From the NCBI GenBank assembly GCA_002224055.1, contig AZLU01000016.1, forward strand, positions 248,755 through 312,754: a DNA stretch of 64,000 bases. Direction: 5' to 3'. The notes beneath the pieces were generated by a model that was not told the origin of the DNA, did no database searches, and saw only the letters and a program-made list of their open reading frames with translations. Shown here piece after piece: positions 1 to 11,956 of the stretch (the first letter of the stretch is position 1; the number at the start of each line of letters is the position of its first letter). Source of the stretch: Pezizomycotina sp. ARF18 (lineage: Eukaryota; Ascomycota). A program made the translations under genes and the position numbers.

Positions 1-1430
1 GCGTTGCTATGACTTGGAGGCGCTCGGTAACATGCGACTTACGAATAAAAGACTTCACGTCTCCGCCAGTGCATACATGTTCGAAGTTGTCACAATCTTC
101 GGCGATGTAGAAAAAATACCTGAGAGGATACGGAAAATCGCGCAGTCGGGCTACGCGAAATACACTCGCGAAATATATATCCAAGTGCCGCTTTATGGAA
201 GCTTATGCCAAGATGGCGGGTGTTAATAGGCTCGGGGAGGAAGCACGCCAAATATATCGCCAGCGTACCTCCCCCACGCCGTGTTCGATATTTTTAGACA
301 ATGTTTAAAGGAATTCAAGTACGCTTGCGCCGCTTGTTCAAATCTTGCCGTCGGGACCCGTGCTTGAGCATTGGACTGCATCCGTGGCCCAAAAAAGCAC
401 CTTATCGCCCGCCGTGGTGTTGTAGAACTACCGGGCGATATTCTTTCTGCTCAAGCGGACGTGAAGCTGGAACGCCTCAAGTTTTACGTGAGCTTGAGTG
501 ACTTGGCGGACTCATCCTGGGAATCAAATGGTATAGGTTCCCCACGAGGCTTTATTGCCTTCTGGGATCTTCCACTCATAAAGCGTCGGTAAGGCCTTCT
601 TAGTCCGCGTAGTATTAGCTACTCTGCGCTTTATCTTTTTACCGCCCAAACCCTTTTAGCCCTAAAATCGTATTTCTCGGTATAACTGTACTGACGCGAC
701 AAGCGATCACTCTTCGCTAGCACCAAGGCAATCTCTGTGGAAAGGATCGAGGAGCTGTCAAATCATACATCTTTATTATAACAGTTCCTTTAAGGAGAAC
801 AAGGACTTAGAAGTCGTCCTAGAAGAAAGGATTTCATGCACGAACTGCAAAAGCATCAGCGTTCGCGGCTGGACCTGGGGACGTGACCCTTGTGTGATCC
901 GTCCGGGACCTGCCTTTTGCGCTACATTAAAGCGAAACCCACTTCAGCAGAATTAAATAGAAGCCAAATCGCTATATGCCTACTTTCTAAGTACAACCTT
1001 CTCCGCTGCGTTTCTCTGTACGAAATTGTGCTCCGCGTAGATAAATTACGTATCTACCGCTGGGCTGACATCTTCAATACCCTGACATCTCTCAAAACAG
1101 CTGGAATTTGTGAGTTCCTCGGCCGACGGTGCCGTCTCTTTCGAAGGATGGTACGACTCCCTTGTCAATAACGATGCGGGCAAGTACGCGGGAAGGTCGG
1201 TGGAGAGGTATCTCGGTTTCTACCCGAATATTATACAAAGCACTCCTTTTCGGCCGCTAGAGTCGCAGTTTCAGAGGGATTACGACGCCATGGAGCAGCT
1301 GATTATGGAGATTATTGGGACGAGGAGGAATAAAGATAAGGAAGTAGAAGTGATGATGAAGGATTATTTGACGCCTCATTGTCTCCACACACGCGAATGG
1401 ATTCAGTCGAAAAAGGGGTTTGGTGTTTGA
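1..1430 (+). pseudogene. F-box-like family copy A, truncated at window edge
   Basis: Relative of the F-box-like family that fills the first 37 kb. The left part encodes an exon 2 start with MRLTNKRL followed by AYMFEVV, matching the family LRLVNKxF...ATPYLF block. A middle piece (about 371-590) carries VKLERLKFYVSLSDLADSSW. The last part (1110-1430) carries the family C-terminal motif FRPLESQFQRDYDAMEQL followed by MMKDYLTPHCLHTREW. The first exon lies outside the window. The pieces lie in different frames, so this copy is broken. The family role, binding of SCF substrates through the F-box, is inferred only from the motif in better copies. Confidence 0.6.
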
Positions 1431-1800
1431 AAACCCGCTCCTCATGATCAAAGAGAATTCTTGAAAGCTAAGACCAGATGCCCGGTAGCATTGATGTTAT
1501 ACTTCAAAAGTAGAATTCCCGAAGACTTAATGATTCTTCTGACAACAAAGCTGGAATAATGTAGCATTCCCTGACATTTGTATGGGAACATTGTAGCTAC
1601 ACTCCTTTGGCTTGATGTTAGAAAAGGAGAGTACGTCCTGGCACACCATTTAGTGCTAGTAGACCTCTGGGAGCTAATGAAAAACTGATAAAATAAGAAT
1701 ACAAGGGGCTATTTTACCGTCATCGAGCAGGCAATAGAACAACAGAAGACATATACCCCTATTGATGGACGTCAAAACTGATAGTACTCGCCCTGACCCT
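1431..1800. other. Intergenic, nothing recognised
   Basis: Separates the tail of copy A from the tail of copy B, which points towards it from the other strand. I see no gene, RNA or repeat here. Confidence 0.5.
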
Positions 1801-2395
1801 TCACTTGCAAGCTAATCCTGTTGTATCATCGAGTCCGGCTGCATTTGGAAAAGGTTTGTTTCTCAAGCAAACATCAAATGCTCTTGCGAACTTAATCCTC
1901 CGACGCGAGCTATTCGGTGTCAGTATCCCCTGCCCGAGCATCCTTGTTCTTCTAAGTTCGCGCGGGTTTGCAGGACGTGCGGTCGAAAGATATCCCTTTA
2001 TCGCATCCATCTCGTCCTTCTTGCTGTGCTTCATAGCCCTCGCCAACACGGTCTGCAATAGGTTCTCGAGAGCGACATAATCCTCCTGGTGCGGCGATTC
2101 GAGGGGTCTCCACACCGGATCTTCCGAAGCGTCATCAAGGTCCAACGCCACGTTCTCGCACAATCTAATGCTCGCACCAGAAGCTTCCTATAATTCCTCG
2201 CTCAGCGTCAACGTGGAGAAGCAAACGAAGTGCAGAATGGGGAGCGACGAAAGCTGGTCGAGCACATCCGTCCAGGATACTTGGGTATCCTCGATCGCGA
2301 GCGTGAGATCTGCAGACAAGTACAGTTATCTCAAGTGGCTCAACGAACTCGAGGAGATCGTGCTAGTGAAGTGGACAAGGATGATAATGTAGGAT
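1801..2395 (-). pseudogene. F-box-like family copy B, C-terminal fragment
   Basis: Minus-strand fragment of the same family. The upstream part reads YSWTDVLDQLSSLPILHFV, equivalent to the family block RWSEIFDKL. A single open stretch (2163-1801) then encodes WRPLESPHQEDYVALENLL and a following helix ending in MDAIKGYLSTARP, the family C-terminal motif. A stop separates the two parts. No exon 1 or exon 2 is present, because upstream sequence runs into A/T-rich low complexity. It lies tail to tail with copy A. Most likely a truncated, dead copy. Confidence 0.6.
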
Positions 2396-2659
2396 GGTGA
2401 GTGATTCAAGCTTGCTTTGCTCCGAGCTTTTGCTATGTGGAAGGAAACACGGGCGTAATACAAAAACTCGAAGGACAAAACGCAGAAGAAAAAGCAAGCA
2501 GAGAAAAAAAACCCAGAAACACCCCAGAAACAAACCCCATTTCATTGCGAAAAAGTCCCCTTTATTTCGTCTCTATGGTCGGACAGGAAATGTCCTTAAT
2601 TCCATTACCCCCTCGTTGTCCCCATCGTCATCTCATCCTAACGCTCTAGTAATAATCAC

Positions 2660-2731
2660 CATCGCACATCATCATCATCATCATCACCATCATCACCGCC
2701 ACCGCCATCGACCATCGACCATCGACCATTC
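2660..2731. repeat. CAT/CAC trinucleotide tract grading into a CATCGAC minisatellite
   Basis: A run of CAT and CAC triplets passes into three to four copies of a CCATCGA unit. It directly precedes the family fragment copy C and creates a spurious histidine-rich open frame. Confidence 0.8.
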
Positions 2732-3186
2732 ACCTTCCCGGCTTCTTTCTCTCAACGACTACGTATCCTCCACCTCACAGCGTTCTCTCTCGACGGCGTC
2801 GGTCTTGCCACCTTACTGCGCAATAGCCCCGTCCTCGAGATCATCATGATGAACATGGTCAGCGTCGCCTGCAATACCTCAAGACCGTCTTCGACGCCAT
2901 GGCGGACGCTACGACTTTGACGAGCGTGGACATGCAGACGGTTCGCTGTTTGGAGCAGCGTCCGCCGCTTCCGAGGATTAGCTTAAACAAGGCCGGTGGT
3001 GACCCGTACAGGCCCGTCGTGTCGAGCGCACAGAAGGAGGACTACGACGCGTTCGAGAAGCTTGTTAGGGTACTTTTGAACAAGAGCGGCTGCAGATTGG
3101 AGATGGTTGATAGGAAGCGCATGGAGGATTATTTGAGCGATACTTTGCTGGAGATGAATGGGAGGAATGACAAGAAGAAGAAATGA
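2732..3186 (+). pseudogene. F-box-like family copy C, 3' half only
   Basis: Plus-strand fragment that matches the exon 3 part of the family. The first frame reads QRLRILHLTAFSLDGVGLA then LLRNSPVLEIIMMNMV, equivalent to the LRIDGGDLISIFE block of copy F. After one frame change it reads YLKTVFDAMADATTLTSVDM and ends with PYRPVVSSAQKEDYDAFEKL, the C-terminal motif, then MEDYLSDTLLEMN. Exons 1 and 2 are missing; a CAT repeat sits at the truncation point, so the break may be linked to that repeat. Confidence 0.6.
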
Positions 3187-3799
3187 AGATGGAGGAAGAG
3201 TTTCTATACTGATACTAGGAGATGAATAAGCTGGGACATTCTGATGGACTTTTCGCGATACGGACACACGGTTCGCTAGACATTGGTGATCTGTGTACTT
3301 GATTTAAAGAGACGGATACTTTTTCGCCTCAATAACTGAAACTTCCTGTATCTAATTTCAGCTTTTCACTTTCTTTGCTACGACTACTGCTCCCTCCTTT
3401 AGGTATTTTGCTAGAATTATCTTCTACTTCCGTGGATCAAACAATTACCTGAATACACTTAAATGACGACTTGGAAGCTCGGAACGGCAAAAACAGATTC
3501 TTAGTGCAAGAAAGCATCACCGATGAGCACCAATGATCCAAAATCGTTGAAAGTAATAGAACCTTCTTCCTCTGTAATCCCAATATCCCAAGCGCTGTAT
3601 AAAAGTCCCCTAAAAGAAACAACAAGGAGCAAAAGCCATAAAAAAACAACAACTAGAAACGAGAGAGGAATTCCAAAACTCCGAGTCGCAAAAGAACTTT
3701 TAATAATAGCCCTTCGACGAAAGCAAAAAAAAAAAGAAAAAAAGCGAAAGAAAGTCATCTCCGCTATGGTATCCTAAGCAAAGCAATGCATCCCCCGAG
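3187..3799. other. Intergenic, A-rich, nothing recognised
   Basis: A-rich stretch between the tails of copies C and D, with an A tract near 3722. No supported gene. Confidence 0.5.
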
Positions 3800-5451
3800 T
3801 ATCTAATAACTAGTAAAAAGCGTCCAATCCCGGACCGCTTGGTGGTATACGCCAGCATCCGTTCAATCCTCGACGCCGGAAGCGTGTGCCAGGAGGGCTT
3901 GCTGATAAGAGATGCCATGAGTACCAAGAGCGGTATAGTCCTCATGGTATGGTGATTCCAGCGTCGAAAAGGTGATTCCAATTTTGGCTGAACCGACATG
4001 GGGTATAGCGTCCTCCTGTATAACTAACGTGCTGCATCTTCCTCAACTCCTCCAGTTCGACAGCCGCCAGCGTTTTCATGCCGGTCATCAGCTTGAATAC
4101 GTCCTTCCAGTGCCCTTCCGCGTAGTGCAAGCCGATGAACCTGAAGGAGCAGAATTCTATGCAAGAGCAGCGACTCAGCATTTTTATGAGGTTTTTTGTT
4201 CCGAGTTTGAAGTCGGAGAGAGAGTCGCGTGAGGGCCTTGCCGAAGTCGCCTTCGGGTCGACGATCATCATGGGACCGATGATGGAGTCTATGTGCCCGC
4301 GCATGTAGAACGACTTCGGGTTCGAGTAGCCCGGATCCCGTCCATCATCCAGAAGAGATTGTTGTCCTGCGTGGTCTGGCAGCAGTCGAGCATGCTTTGG
4401 TACTTGTCGGCGATGCAGTTCCTCACCACGATGCTTTCCACACTGCAAAGCCATAGTATTAGCGAAAGAAATACCCTTCGAAAAGCAAATCCGGCTATTC
4501 GGCTTTACGATAACAACTCAAGCAAAAGGAGAGAATGAGAGACAGGAACTTGAACTCACCGCGAAATGGGAGGCTCCGACGTCATGAAGTACCTTCTGCA
4601 CTGCTCATCCGTGACGTCCACGTACAGCGTCCCAAAGCGCAGCTTCGGGCAGGCGTTGATGCAAGGCAGCAGCATGTTCATGTAGTAGTGCTGGTACAGG
4701 TACCGTTAATATCCTGGCGCGGGAGAGCTTTCATGGCAATGCTCTTTGCTCTTCGTGTATACTGCTCGCACAGATCGAGGACCGGCAACGGTTTATCGTC
4801 CGGAATGTATCGAAGGAACCTTTCAAACGCTTCTTGAAGGGCCAGAAAGTCGCGAAAGTCCATTCGGGATATGGTGTCCTAAAAAGCCTCTCCGGGATTA
4901 TGCTGCGCATGTTGATCCTGACGTGCCTGACGTGCTTCATGATGAAGCTGGAGTTCGCCAGGTGGATCAGCTCCGGGTTTCCTTCTCCGCGGGTCCCAGA
5001 TCGCGACGCGCTCGAACAGGTACTCGGTTGCTGCGTGGTAGAGCCACCGGTTAACCATCCGGAGCGTTTGAGGGTCGCGAAGTCGTTGCACACGCGGGGT
5101 GTGAAGTCTCTGAATCTCCACCTGCCACCAGCTCTTGCTTCATGACCTGTTTTAAAGCCTCGTCGGTCAGTTGACGTTGAACGGGGAGTATAGAATGCAG
5201 GTAGAGATGGGATAGGAGGAAGCCACGGCGAAGAAGCAAAATCCTCATAACCATTTCTCACCAAGTGCCAAATATCGCCGGGAAGTTGCACAGGTTGACG
5301 CGCGGTACCTCGAGCGCCTCTTCCCCGGGGAATCCTCCATCCCGATCTCCTCAGCGTCAACCTCCTGACCGCCAATCCCCTCAGTCAAAGCATCTCCGCC
5401 TCCGACGCCGGCCTCCTCCGCCCCAGCCTCTTTCATCACGGTATCCTCCAT
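3800..5451 (-). pseudogene. F-box-like family copy D, near full length but frame-broken
   Basis: Minus-strand member with most family parts. The N terminus begins at an ATG at 5451 with a Glu/Gly-rich leader, followed in another frame by VQLPGDIWHL, the first half of the F-box, at a GTGAGAAATGG donor. Exon 2 carries LRMVNRWLYHAATEYLFERV (5.04-5.1 kb) and then IHLANSSFIMKHVRHVRINM. Exon 3 (4.45-3.95 kb) carries IEFCSFRFIGLHYAEGHWKD. The end (about 3.97-3.8 kb) carries STLESPYHEDYTALG, the C-terminal motif. At least four frame changes are needed to follow the family. The Glu-rich leader is unusual in the cluster. Confidence 0.6.
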
Positions 5452-6430
5452 CCCACCTCCTCCATCACGGTGTCCCCAGTCTCAGGTAGGTCGGTCATCT
5501 TCGAAGAGGTCCTTTGCCGCTGTCTTCGTTATCTCCGTGCAAGTAGAACCAAGAATATCTAAGTCGAGGTCGGTCACGGTCGCCAAACTTCAACCACAGC
5601 CCAAATACCACCCGGTCAAACAAACGCAAAGACGTCCGTCACTCTGGTCCCAAAATCGTTCCTTCGCTACGCCGTTCCGTCTGACGTGGTCCTTGGAGAG
5701 ATCGAAGTGAACGTAGCGGTACGGCGATCTTAGTCGTTCTTCACTAGTGTTAGTCGTGAAGCGAAGAGTTGAGGAAGGGTTGCAGCGTGATGGTGATGGT
5801 GATGGAGGGGAGGGGACGGAAGGGGATGGATTGGCTCCATGACCGTTGGATAAGAGGGGGATAATTGTTTGAAGGGCATTTTTGGGTGGAAAACATTGCT
5901 TGCATCAAATGGGGAAGTTGTTGGCAGCAGCTAAATTTGGAGAATAAAATAATAAGCATAAAAAAAATAGAATAATAAAGAAAAGAAATATCGCCAAATA
6001 CTTATTAAAAGATAAATAAATATAAATAAATATAGATAAATATAAATAAATATAAATAAATATAAATAAATATAAGTAAAAACCAGCAAAGTCGTCTGCT
6101 AGCTAGGTAAATATATCATTACTTCGAGGTGAGTATCATGCGCCTAGAGGCAGACCCCTCAGAATGCTGCTACTCTGATCTATGTTAGCTCTATTAGAAA
6201 AAAACCAACAGACTCCGTGTACCCCAAGTGTCAATCCGACCGTACCATCGCGGTAGTGGTGAACAAATGAAGCAAACAACCAAACAAACATCCTCCCGTA
6301 GTGTATAAAACAAAACACGGTCCTGTGAATCATAACCAAGAAGGAAACACTCAGTGTCTGCAAGAAAACTAGAGAATAATGTTGAAAGGATAAGAAGAAA
6401 AAGACCTGATGATCAGGATGACACTTATTT
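5452..6430. other. Intergenic between copies D and E
   Basis: No gene recognised. Contains a short tandem repeat near 6011-6077, given separately. Confidence 0.5.
6011..6077. repeat. AAATATAAAT decamer-type AT repeat
   Basis: About six to seven tandem units of a TATAAATAAA-like sequence, slightly degenerate. Confidence 0.8.
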
Positions 6431-7952
6431 TCACCTTTCCACTGGGAAAGATCTTGAAGAGAGGGTCGGGCTGAGGGATCTGACGGCCAGAGTGTGGTCC
6501 AAAGCTCGAGGAGTCAAGTACGACCTCATGGTAGCCTGTTCGTCAGCAGTGGGCGGTTGGCGTTCCCTGTTTAACATGGTCGTGATCAGGCGTGCCAGCG
6601 CGCGGTAGTCCAACCTGTCGCGCGGCTCCAGCGGCCTGAGCTTCGACGGCCACTTCGCGACCAACGGCAGTGGCTGAAGATTCGAGTTTTTCCTATCCGG
6701 AGGGCGGCGAAGCGGACGGCGCGCAGGAATTGTACTTCCGAAGCCAGCTCCATACTGTAGAGAATCTTCCTCCACCCGCGGCAGAATTCGCTTCGAGCCA
6801 GGACCAGGTCTTGGAAGTCGCAAGTTACCAGAGGGCATTCGCGAACCACGTTGATAAGATCCCCTCCGTCTATCAATAACCCTCCCAGCTGGAGATACGT
6901 AAGCCGTCCGTGGAATCGAAATGTTGGGGAAACTCAGAGGCGGAGCAAAAAGCTCAAGCCCAGTTCTCACTCTCAGACCGATCAGCTGCGTCCATACGAG
7001 TTTATCGGCGAGCGCCTCTCTGAAGCTCTCGGTTTCCCATTCTCTGCGTAGCGGGCGTAACGTCCGTATCAACTCATTCAACGAGTTCTCCACGACGATG
7101 CTGCAAATACTACAGGGTAAATTGGATTAGCATATCTCCATTTAATCCCTTTCAAACCTCTAGAAAATCGAAAAGTGAATTTAGAGAAACCCACGCTGGA
7201 GCGGCTGCAGCCCCCAAATCTTGGGGCCGGATAAAGTCACCTCCGCGGCATCGATATGGACGGCGTGAATGTTAAGTGTTTTCTGCTCGATGATGCATTC
7301 TGCCAATAAGTCGTAAAAGTTCTCGAAGACCTTCTGTCGAGTCTTCTATAGGTGCATACGCGCAAGTGACTCCGCGGATATCGGTCCATAGAGATTACTG
7401 GTAGGTATCGTACTCAGCTTCTCTAGCTTTCGAGCTAGGAACCCGAAAAAGGTCCTCATAGCGTTGCGGAGTCTTCCTGGCTCTGCCTGGACTGGTGCCG
7501 ATCCGTGCCCGGGCGGATTGAACATCACCCTGAATGCGATTCGAACCGACTTCATGAATTTAGTATACGGTAAAAGCCCGTAGATCTCCACGATCGCGCT
7601 ACCCTCCAACCGCCAATGACAACACGCTCAAAGACGTATCTCGCCGCCTCGTCGCGAAGGACTTTATGGCAAACTCTGAGTCTTTTGAGTAATTGTTTGT
7701 CGCAGCGGTTCAAAACCTACAGAACTCTCCAGCGTCAGCAGGCCATGTAGAGAGGCACGAAGGGGAGAGCCGAGTTAGTTTACTTGCCATCCTAACGAGC
7801 TCGAGCGGTAGGTTGAGGAACCTGTACGCAGCAGGAGTTTCATTCGCTGGCGTTTCTAGATTTGCTGAGCCGGCTACGACCACCGCACTTGACGCCGTCG
7901 ATCCTGGCAGCCTGGTCCTCTGCTCGGCGGTGGCTGACCCGTGATCTGCCAT
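6431..7952 (-). pseudogene. F-box-like family copy E with a GC-AG first intron
   Basis: Minus-strand member. Exon 1 starts at ATG 7952 and runs in frame for 55 codons to NLPLELVRM at 7788. The next bases are GCAAGT, a textbook GC-type donor, and an acceptor TGTAG lies at 7721-7717, giving a 71-base intron at the exact family position. Exon 2 continues in phase 0 with LLKRLRVCHKVLRDEAARYV then FERVVIGG. Later pieces are IVEIYGLLPYTKFMKSVRIA, IDGGDLINVVRECPLV and the tail LRPLEPRDRLDYRALARLI then YLTPRALDH. Two or more frame changes interrupt exons 2 and 3. Confidence 0.62.
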
Positions 7953-8444
7953 GGCTGGCGCTGAATCCTTCGGTTTTTCCCCCTTTACAATCTTGAACCT
8001 GTTGATGCAAATTCCAAACGCAGGACCGTCTCGTGTCCCCTTGGCTTTCTACAACTCGTCCGTTGCCTCGCGCTTCTGTGTCGTAACTGTCGATGCCGAT
8101 ACCGGTGGACGATAGATCTCCGATGCGATGCGGTTTTCCCTATGGTCGAAGAAACCAGAAAGCGAAAAAACGCAGCCGAAAGCGAGGAGCTGTGAAAGTC
8201 TTGATGAGCCGTCTAGAGGAGGTCTGAGGAGCTTCGCAGCAGCGAAGCTGCAAAGCTCTTCTTTGTCTTGGGAGTCCCCACTGTTCGATCGTACCATGCA
8301 GTTGATATTGTTGCTGGTATGTACCTAGGTATGTAATAATGCTTGATGATGGTGACCCAAGAGGAGAAAAGAAGAGGAGGGAGACTGGAAGGGGGAAGGG
8401 GGAGGAATTTATCGGTGGTCGTGGATTTTAATGGTCTCTTTTAA

Positions 8445-8530
<86 letters not shown>

Positions 8531-8552
8531 AAATAAATAAATAAATAAATAA

Positions 8553-8604
<52 letters not shown>

Positions 8605-9209
8605 AGAAAAGAAATCACAGAAAAGAAATTTTCTATAGGTTACGATATGCTCAGTCACGAAGACGACAAAAGTCCTTTTTCAGAGCATCCAATCGATATC
8701 TCGTTGAATCCTTGGGTCATTCTTCATGCCGTGTTGAATCCTGGATTTGTATCAGTCCGAGCGACGTGGGCATTGGAAGTTAAGTAGTCCTGCGAAGTTT
8801 TTACACGAGACGCGAGTTCGAGCATGCGTCTATTTCCGGCGCCGGTTACTTACACTTTCAATGAGACCAATATCACGGTTTCGGGAAACTTTGAATAGCA
8901 TCGGCTAATATCAGTATCCTACACTTTATTAATACTTCATCAACTCGGAGCATGTTGCTTCCAGCGTGATATAGGCGTGAATACCAGCGCAGCAGGTTAT
9001 ATCTGAAGTGCTATGGCTTTGAGTACAAATATGCCTCCGATTTCATGGGCACATAATAATAACTTTTCTCTAGTGGAATAGTAAACGACAGTCCTAGTTC
9101 AAGTTCTCTACAAAATAAATCTGCAGTATTGCCACATATCTCCAGAATATTTTCATTTTAGGGCACGGTTCTACCCTAGAGACGTTCTCCTCAGATCCTA
9201 GTTCCAATC
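7953..9209. other. Intergenic with a long TAAA microsatellite
   Basis: No supported gene. The repeat at 8442-8603 is listed separately; 8.6-9.2 kb shows nothing I recognise. Confidence 0.5.
8442..8603. repeat. TAAA tetranucleotide microsatellite
   Basis: Near-perfect TAAA run of about 160 bases with a few one-base phase slips. It yields spurious Ile/Tyr/Leu/Phe open frames on the minus strand. Confidence 0.95.
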
Positions 9210-9835
9210 ATGCCTGTCGATGAAGAGCCAAATACGGCCGCTTGGCTCAAAAGGACCTATGCTTCGCTTTTGAGGTCGATAACAATCATGACAAGCGGTC
9301 ACGCAGGGAAGCGGAGGAGAAATCTCTGCTGCTTCCGCGAAGATGGGATGAATTCGAGGCCTCGAGGAATCGTTGGATGCTGGCTCTGGACGAATTGAAC
9401 GCTAACTTACCATCTTTTGAGGAGGCTCTTAAGAAGAACCCTGAATGTGGATTCGAGGGCCACTATAACATCGTACAATTGTTGATGAAGTGTATATACT
9501 ACGGTACGTTTGAGTCCAAATTTCGGGGGCTCGCAGAAAATGGGAAGATTAAAATCTGGATAAGAAACTAACGCCTCTCATTTCGTAGCACCGGGGCACC
9601 TCAAAAAGTTCCTCAGGAATGGTAACGAAAAGATAAGAACATCGTAGCTTTGCACAGTCGATTGGTGAGGCATTGTCAGGAAGCGGATGGGACAAATTGG
9701 CAAAGGGCGCTGAAGCAGCGCCACGTCGCAGGGATGCGACTTGAGAGATACAATTTGGTGGAGTTCCTTGATTTGTTTTTCGAGGCGTACTCTCGTTTCC
9801 AGGAGATTCCGGGATATAATGGAATACATTTATGA
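9210..9835 (+). CDS. Hypothetical protein, probably two exons
   Basis: I do not recognise this gene. A charged open stretch from about 9242 includes LPRRWDEFEASRNRWMLALD and YNIVQLLMKCIYY. A strong donor GTACGT lies at 9504, with CTAAC at 9568 and TAG at 9588; splicing instead to the later TAG near 9648 joins in frame to ALHSRLVRHCQEADGTNWQ and VEFLDLFFEAYSRFQEIPGY, ending at a stop at 9835. The only nearby ATG (9210) is in another frame from the main stretch, so a frame change or a different start is needed. The product would be about 160-190 residues, helical and charged. No membrane segment or signal peptide is seen. Confidence 0.4.
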
Positions 9836-11956
9836 TCCTCCACCGCCTTACTCTCGACGTTGACTGTTCGGTGTCGCGGCGAATTAGTATATATACAAGA
9901 TCGGTAAAAAATAATACTGTAATGAGAAAGCTGGGGCTTGGTTGTCAAATCTAGCTCAATAGGTAGTAAACCACTGAATACCGACAAAGCAAGGACTTTC
10001 TGATAATTCAGACGAACTGTGATGAGTTTTTGACTGGTTGATCACCGTCGTGTACCTTCACAAAAGTTATCGTCGCCGATGCTATTCCGTGGCCTTCCGG
10101 TCCAAATTGACGGGAACCGCATTCCCTAATACCGGAATTCTTTCCTCTTCACTTGCTAGCTCTTGCATAGAAATTTTGTAACCCTGGTTATGACTATGTT
10201 TTCCCCCTTACATATAAGGCGATACGTCGGTTAGCCAACTGACTGGGAACTGTTGACTATCGTATTTCCCACGTGCACCCAGCATCTTTTGCTGCCTGTA
10301 CGAACGCCTCTTGTGATCTCTAGAGTCCGAACTTGAGTCGGGAACTTTTACCTCTTTCGGGAGAGTTTTCGGTCGAAAGATGCAATTTCTCCGGTAAATT
10401 TAAGGCGTGAATTTCGCGTGGTGTTTCCAAAGCGAAAAACGTCGCGGTAATTTAGTGCGATTGCCGATCGTTATTGTAGTCATACGGAGGTAGCCGTTAC
10501 AACTTATAAGATTTTCAATCTGCAAATTCGGTCTGAGAGATCTTAGCTTTCGTGACCGTAATTCTGGTAGACTTGCCCCGAGTTCCAAGGCGCAGTCCGA
10601 ACCTTTTCGGGGCTTGCGTTTTTCCATCCACGACGATCTGCCCCCGACGCGTTGGTAGACTAGTTGGCACGTAGGATCGGGATCCTCGATCGCCGTAGCA
10701 TGTATCCTAGGCCTCCACGTTTCTATATCAAATTAGAGTTAAATTTCATCGTCGAGAACAACAACGAAACCCCTGCAGGCTGCAGCTTGCATGTAACGAA
10801 ATCCCAACACCTGGTTTGTTTACACGGTGGGTTCCTCGAAGACCGTTTACGGATAAATTTTGCATCGTGTCCGGCACGTGGTTCACGCCGGTCGAGAGAT
10901 TTTGCGGAGATGTTAACCGAATTGTGGCATCAAGTCCATTGTTTCGCCCGTTCAGAATTTCGGTATCATAACACAAATAGTATTGGAAAAAGGCCACCGA
11001 AGCGACGGAAGCCACCGAGGGAGCCTAAATATATAGTATATATACTTCCGTATGCACGTATAGCAAAAGTATATTTCCAAAAGAGTGCTATAGTCCGCTA
11101 TTTTCACACCTGTTTTATATAGTTTCTGTGAAAAAAGGAAGTTTCTATACGTCGTATATCCGTAACATTTCCTGTTTCTACCTCCGGGCTTCTTAGTTTA
11201 GAAAGATTAGACGAATGTGGGGTTTATTTCCTTCCACGACCTGTTTTCTTTAGAAGATTCCACTATTCCTTCCATTCGTCCTTCCCGATAATATAATACT
11301 CCGCGACTTGTATCGTTTATTAAAGGACAAACAGCCACCAATTGCCCCTCGCCGCTATATAGCTACTAGTATAGCTTTATTATTCTGTTCATTAACCAAT
11401 TTATCTATAACGCGTTAACGACTCAGATGATGCGACTCCGAGTCGCGAGAAACCCGCAGTGGGCAGATCAGATATCACTCAGGCTGTAAGGTTAGAAATG
11501 AAAAAAAAAAAAGGATGTAATGATCCGCCCCCTCTCGCGTTATTATAATCTCGTTTAGTCAACTACGTTATATTAATGCCTTGAATCGCTGAGTCAAAAC
11601 CTACGTACATATGTTGCTCCCAACAGGCAATTTCGTACGAGCAATGCGAAATACGGCATTTAAGCTTTCAGTTGGAGGTATATATTTGTTGCATGTTATA
11701 TCCTTCTCATGGATATAAAGACTCTCTCATGCCTTCGCCACCCGAGTCATCCACAGTCGATATCACGCCGTGTGCATTAAGTAGTCAGGATAGCGATAGG
11801 AATATAGTATTGTACTCATCTCAACAGCAAGGCGCCTTCACAGTACTAGAACAGTCCAGAATACATGAACGGTCCAAGGTTTCACTATCAATTATCCCTC
11901 GATCTTAGACAACATCCGGTCGCATATCGGGAAATTTCGCATTTTGAGGATTCGCC
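9836..11956. other. 2.1 kb gene-free stretch
   Basis: Open frames near 10400-10627 (minus), 10664-11122 (plus) and 11672-11908 (plus) show no family motif, intron pattern or codon regularity I can support. I call no gene here. Confidence 0.4.

Noticed and set aside
2394-2849. Plus-strand frame with a run of histidines
   Set aside because: The histidines come from the CAT/CAC tract; the family frame of copy C lies in a different frame here.
8409-8658. Long minus-strand open frames rich in Ile, Tyr, Leu and Phe
   Set aside because: They are translations of the TAAA microsatellite and carry no coding signal.
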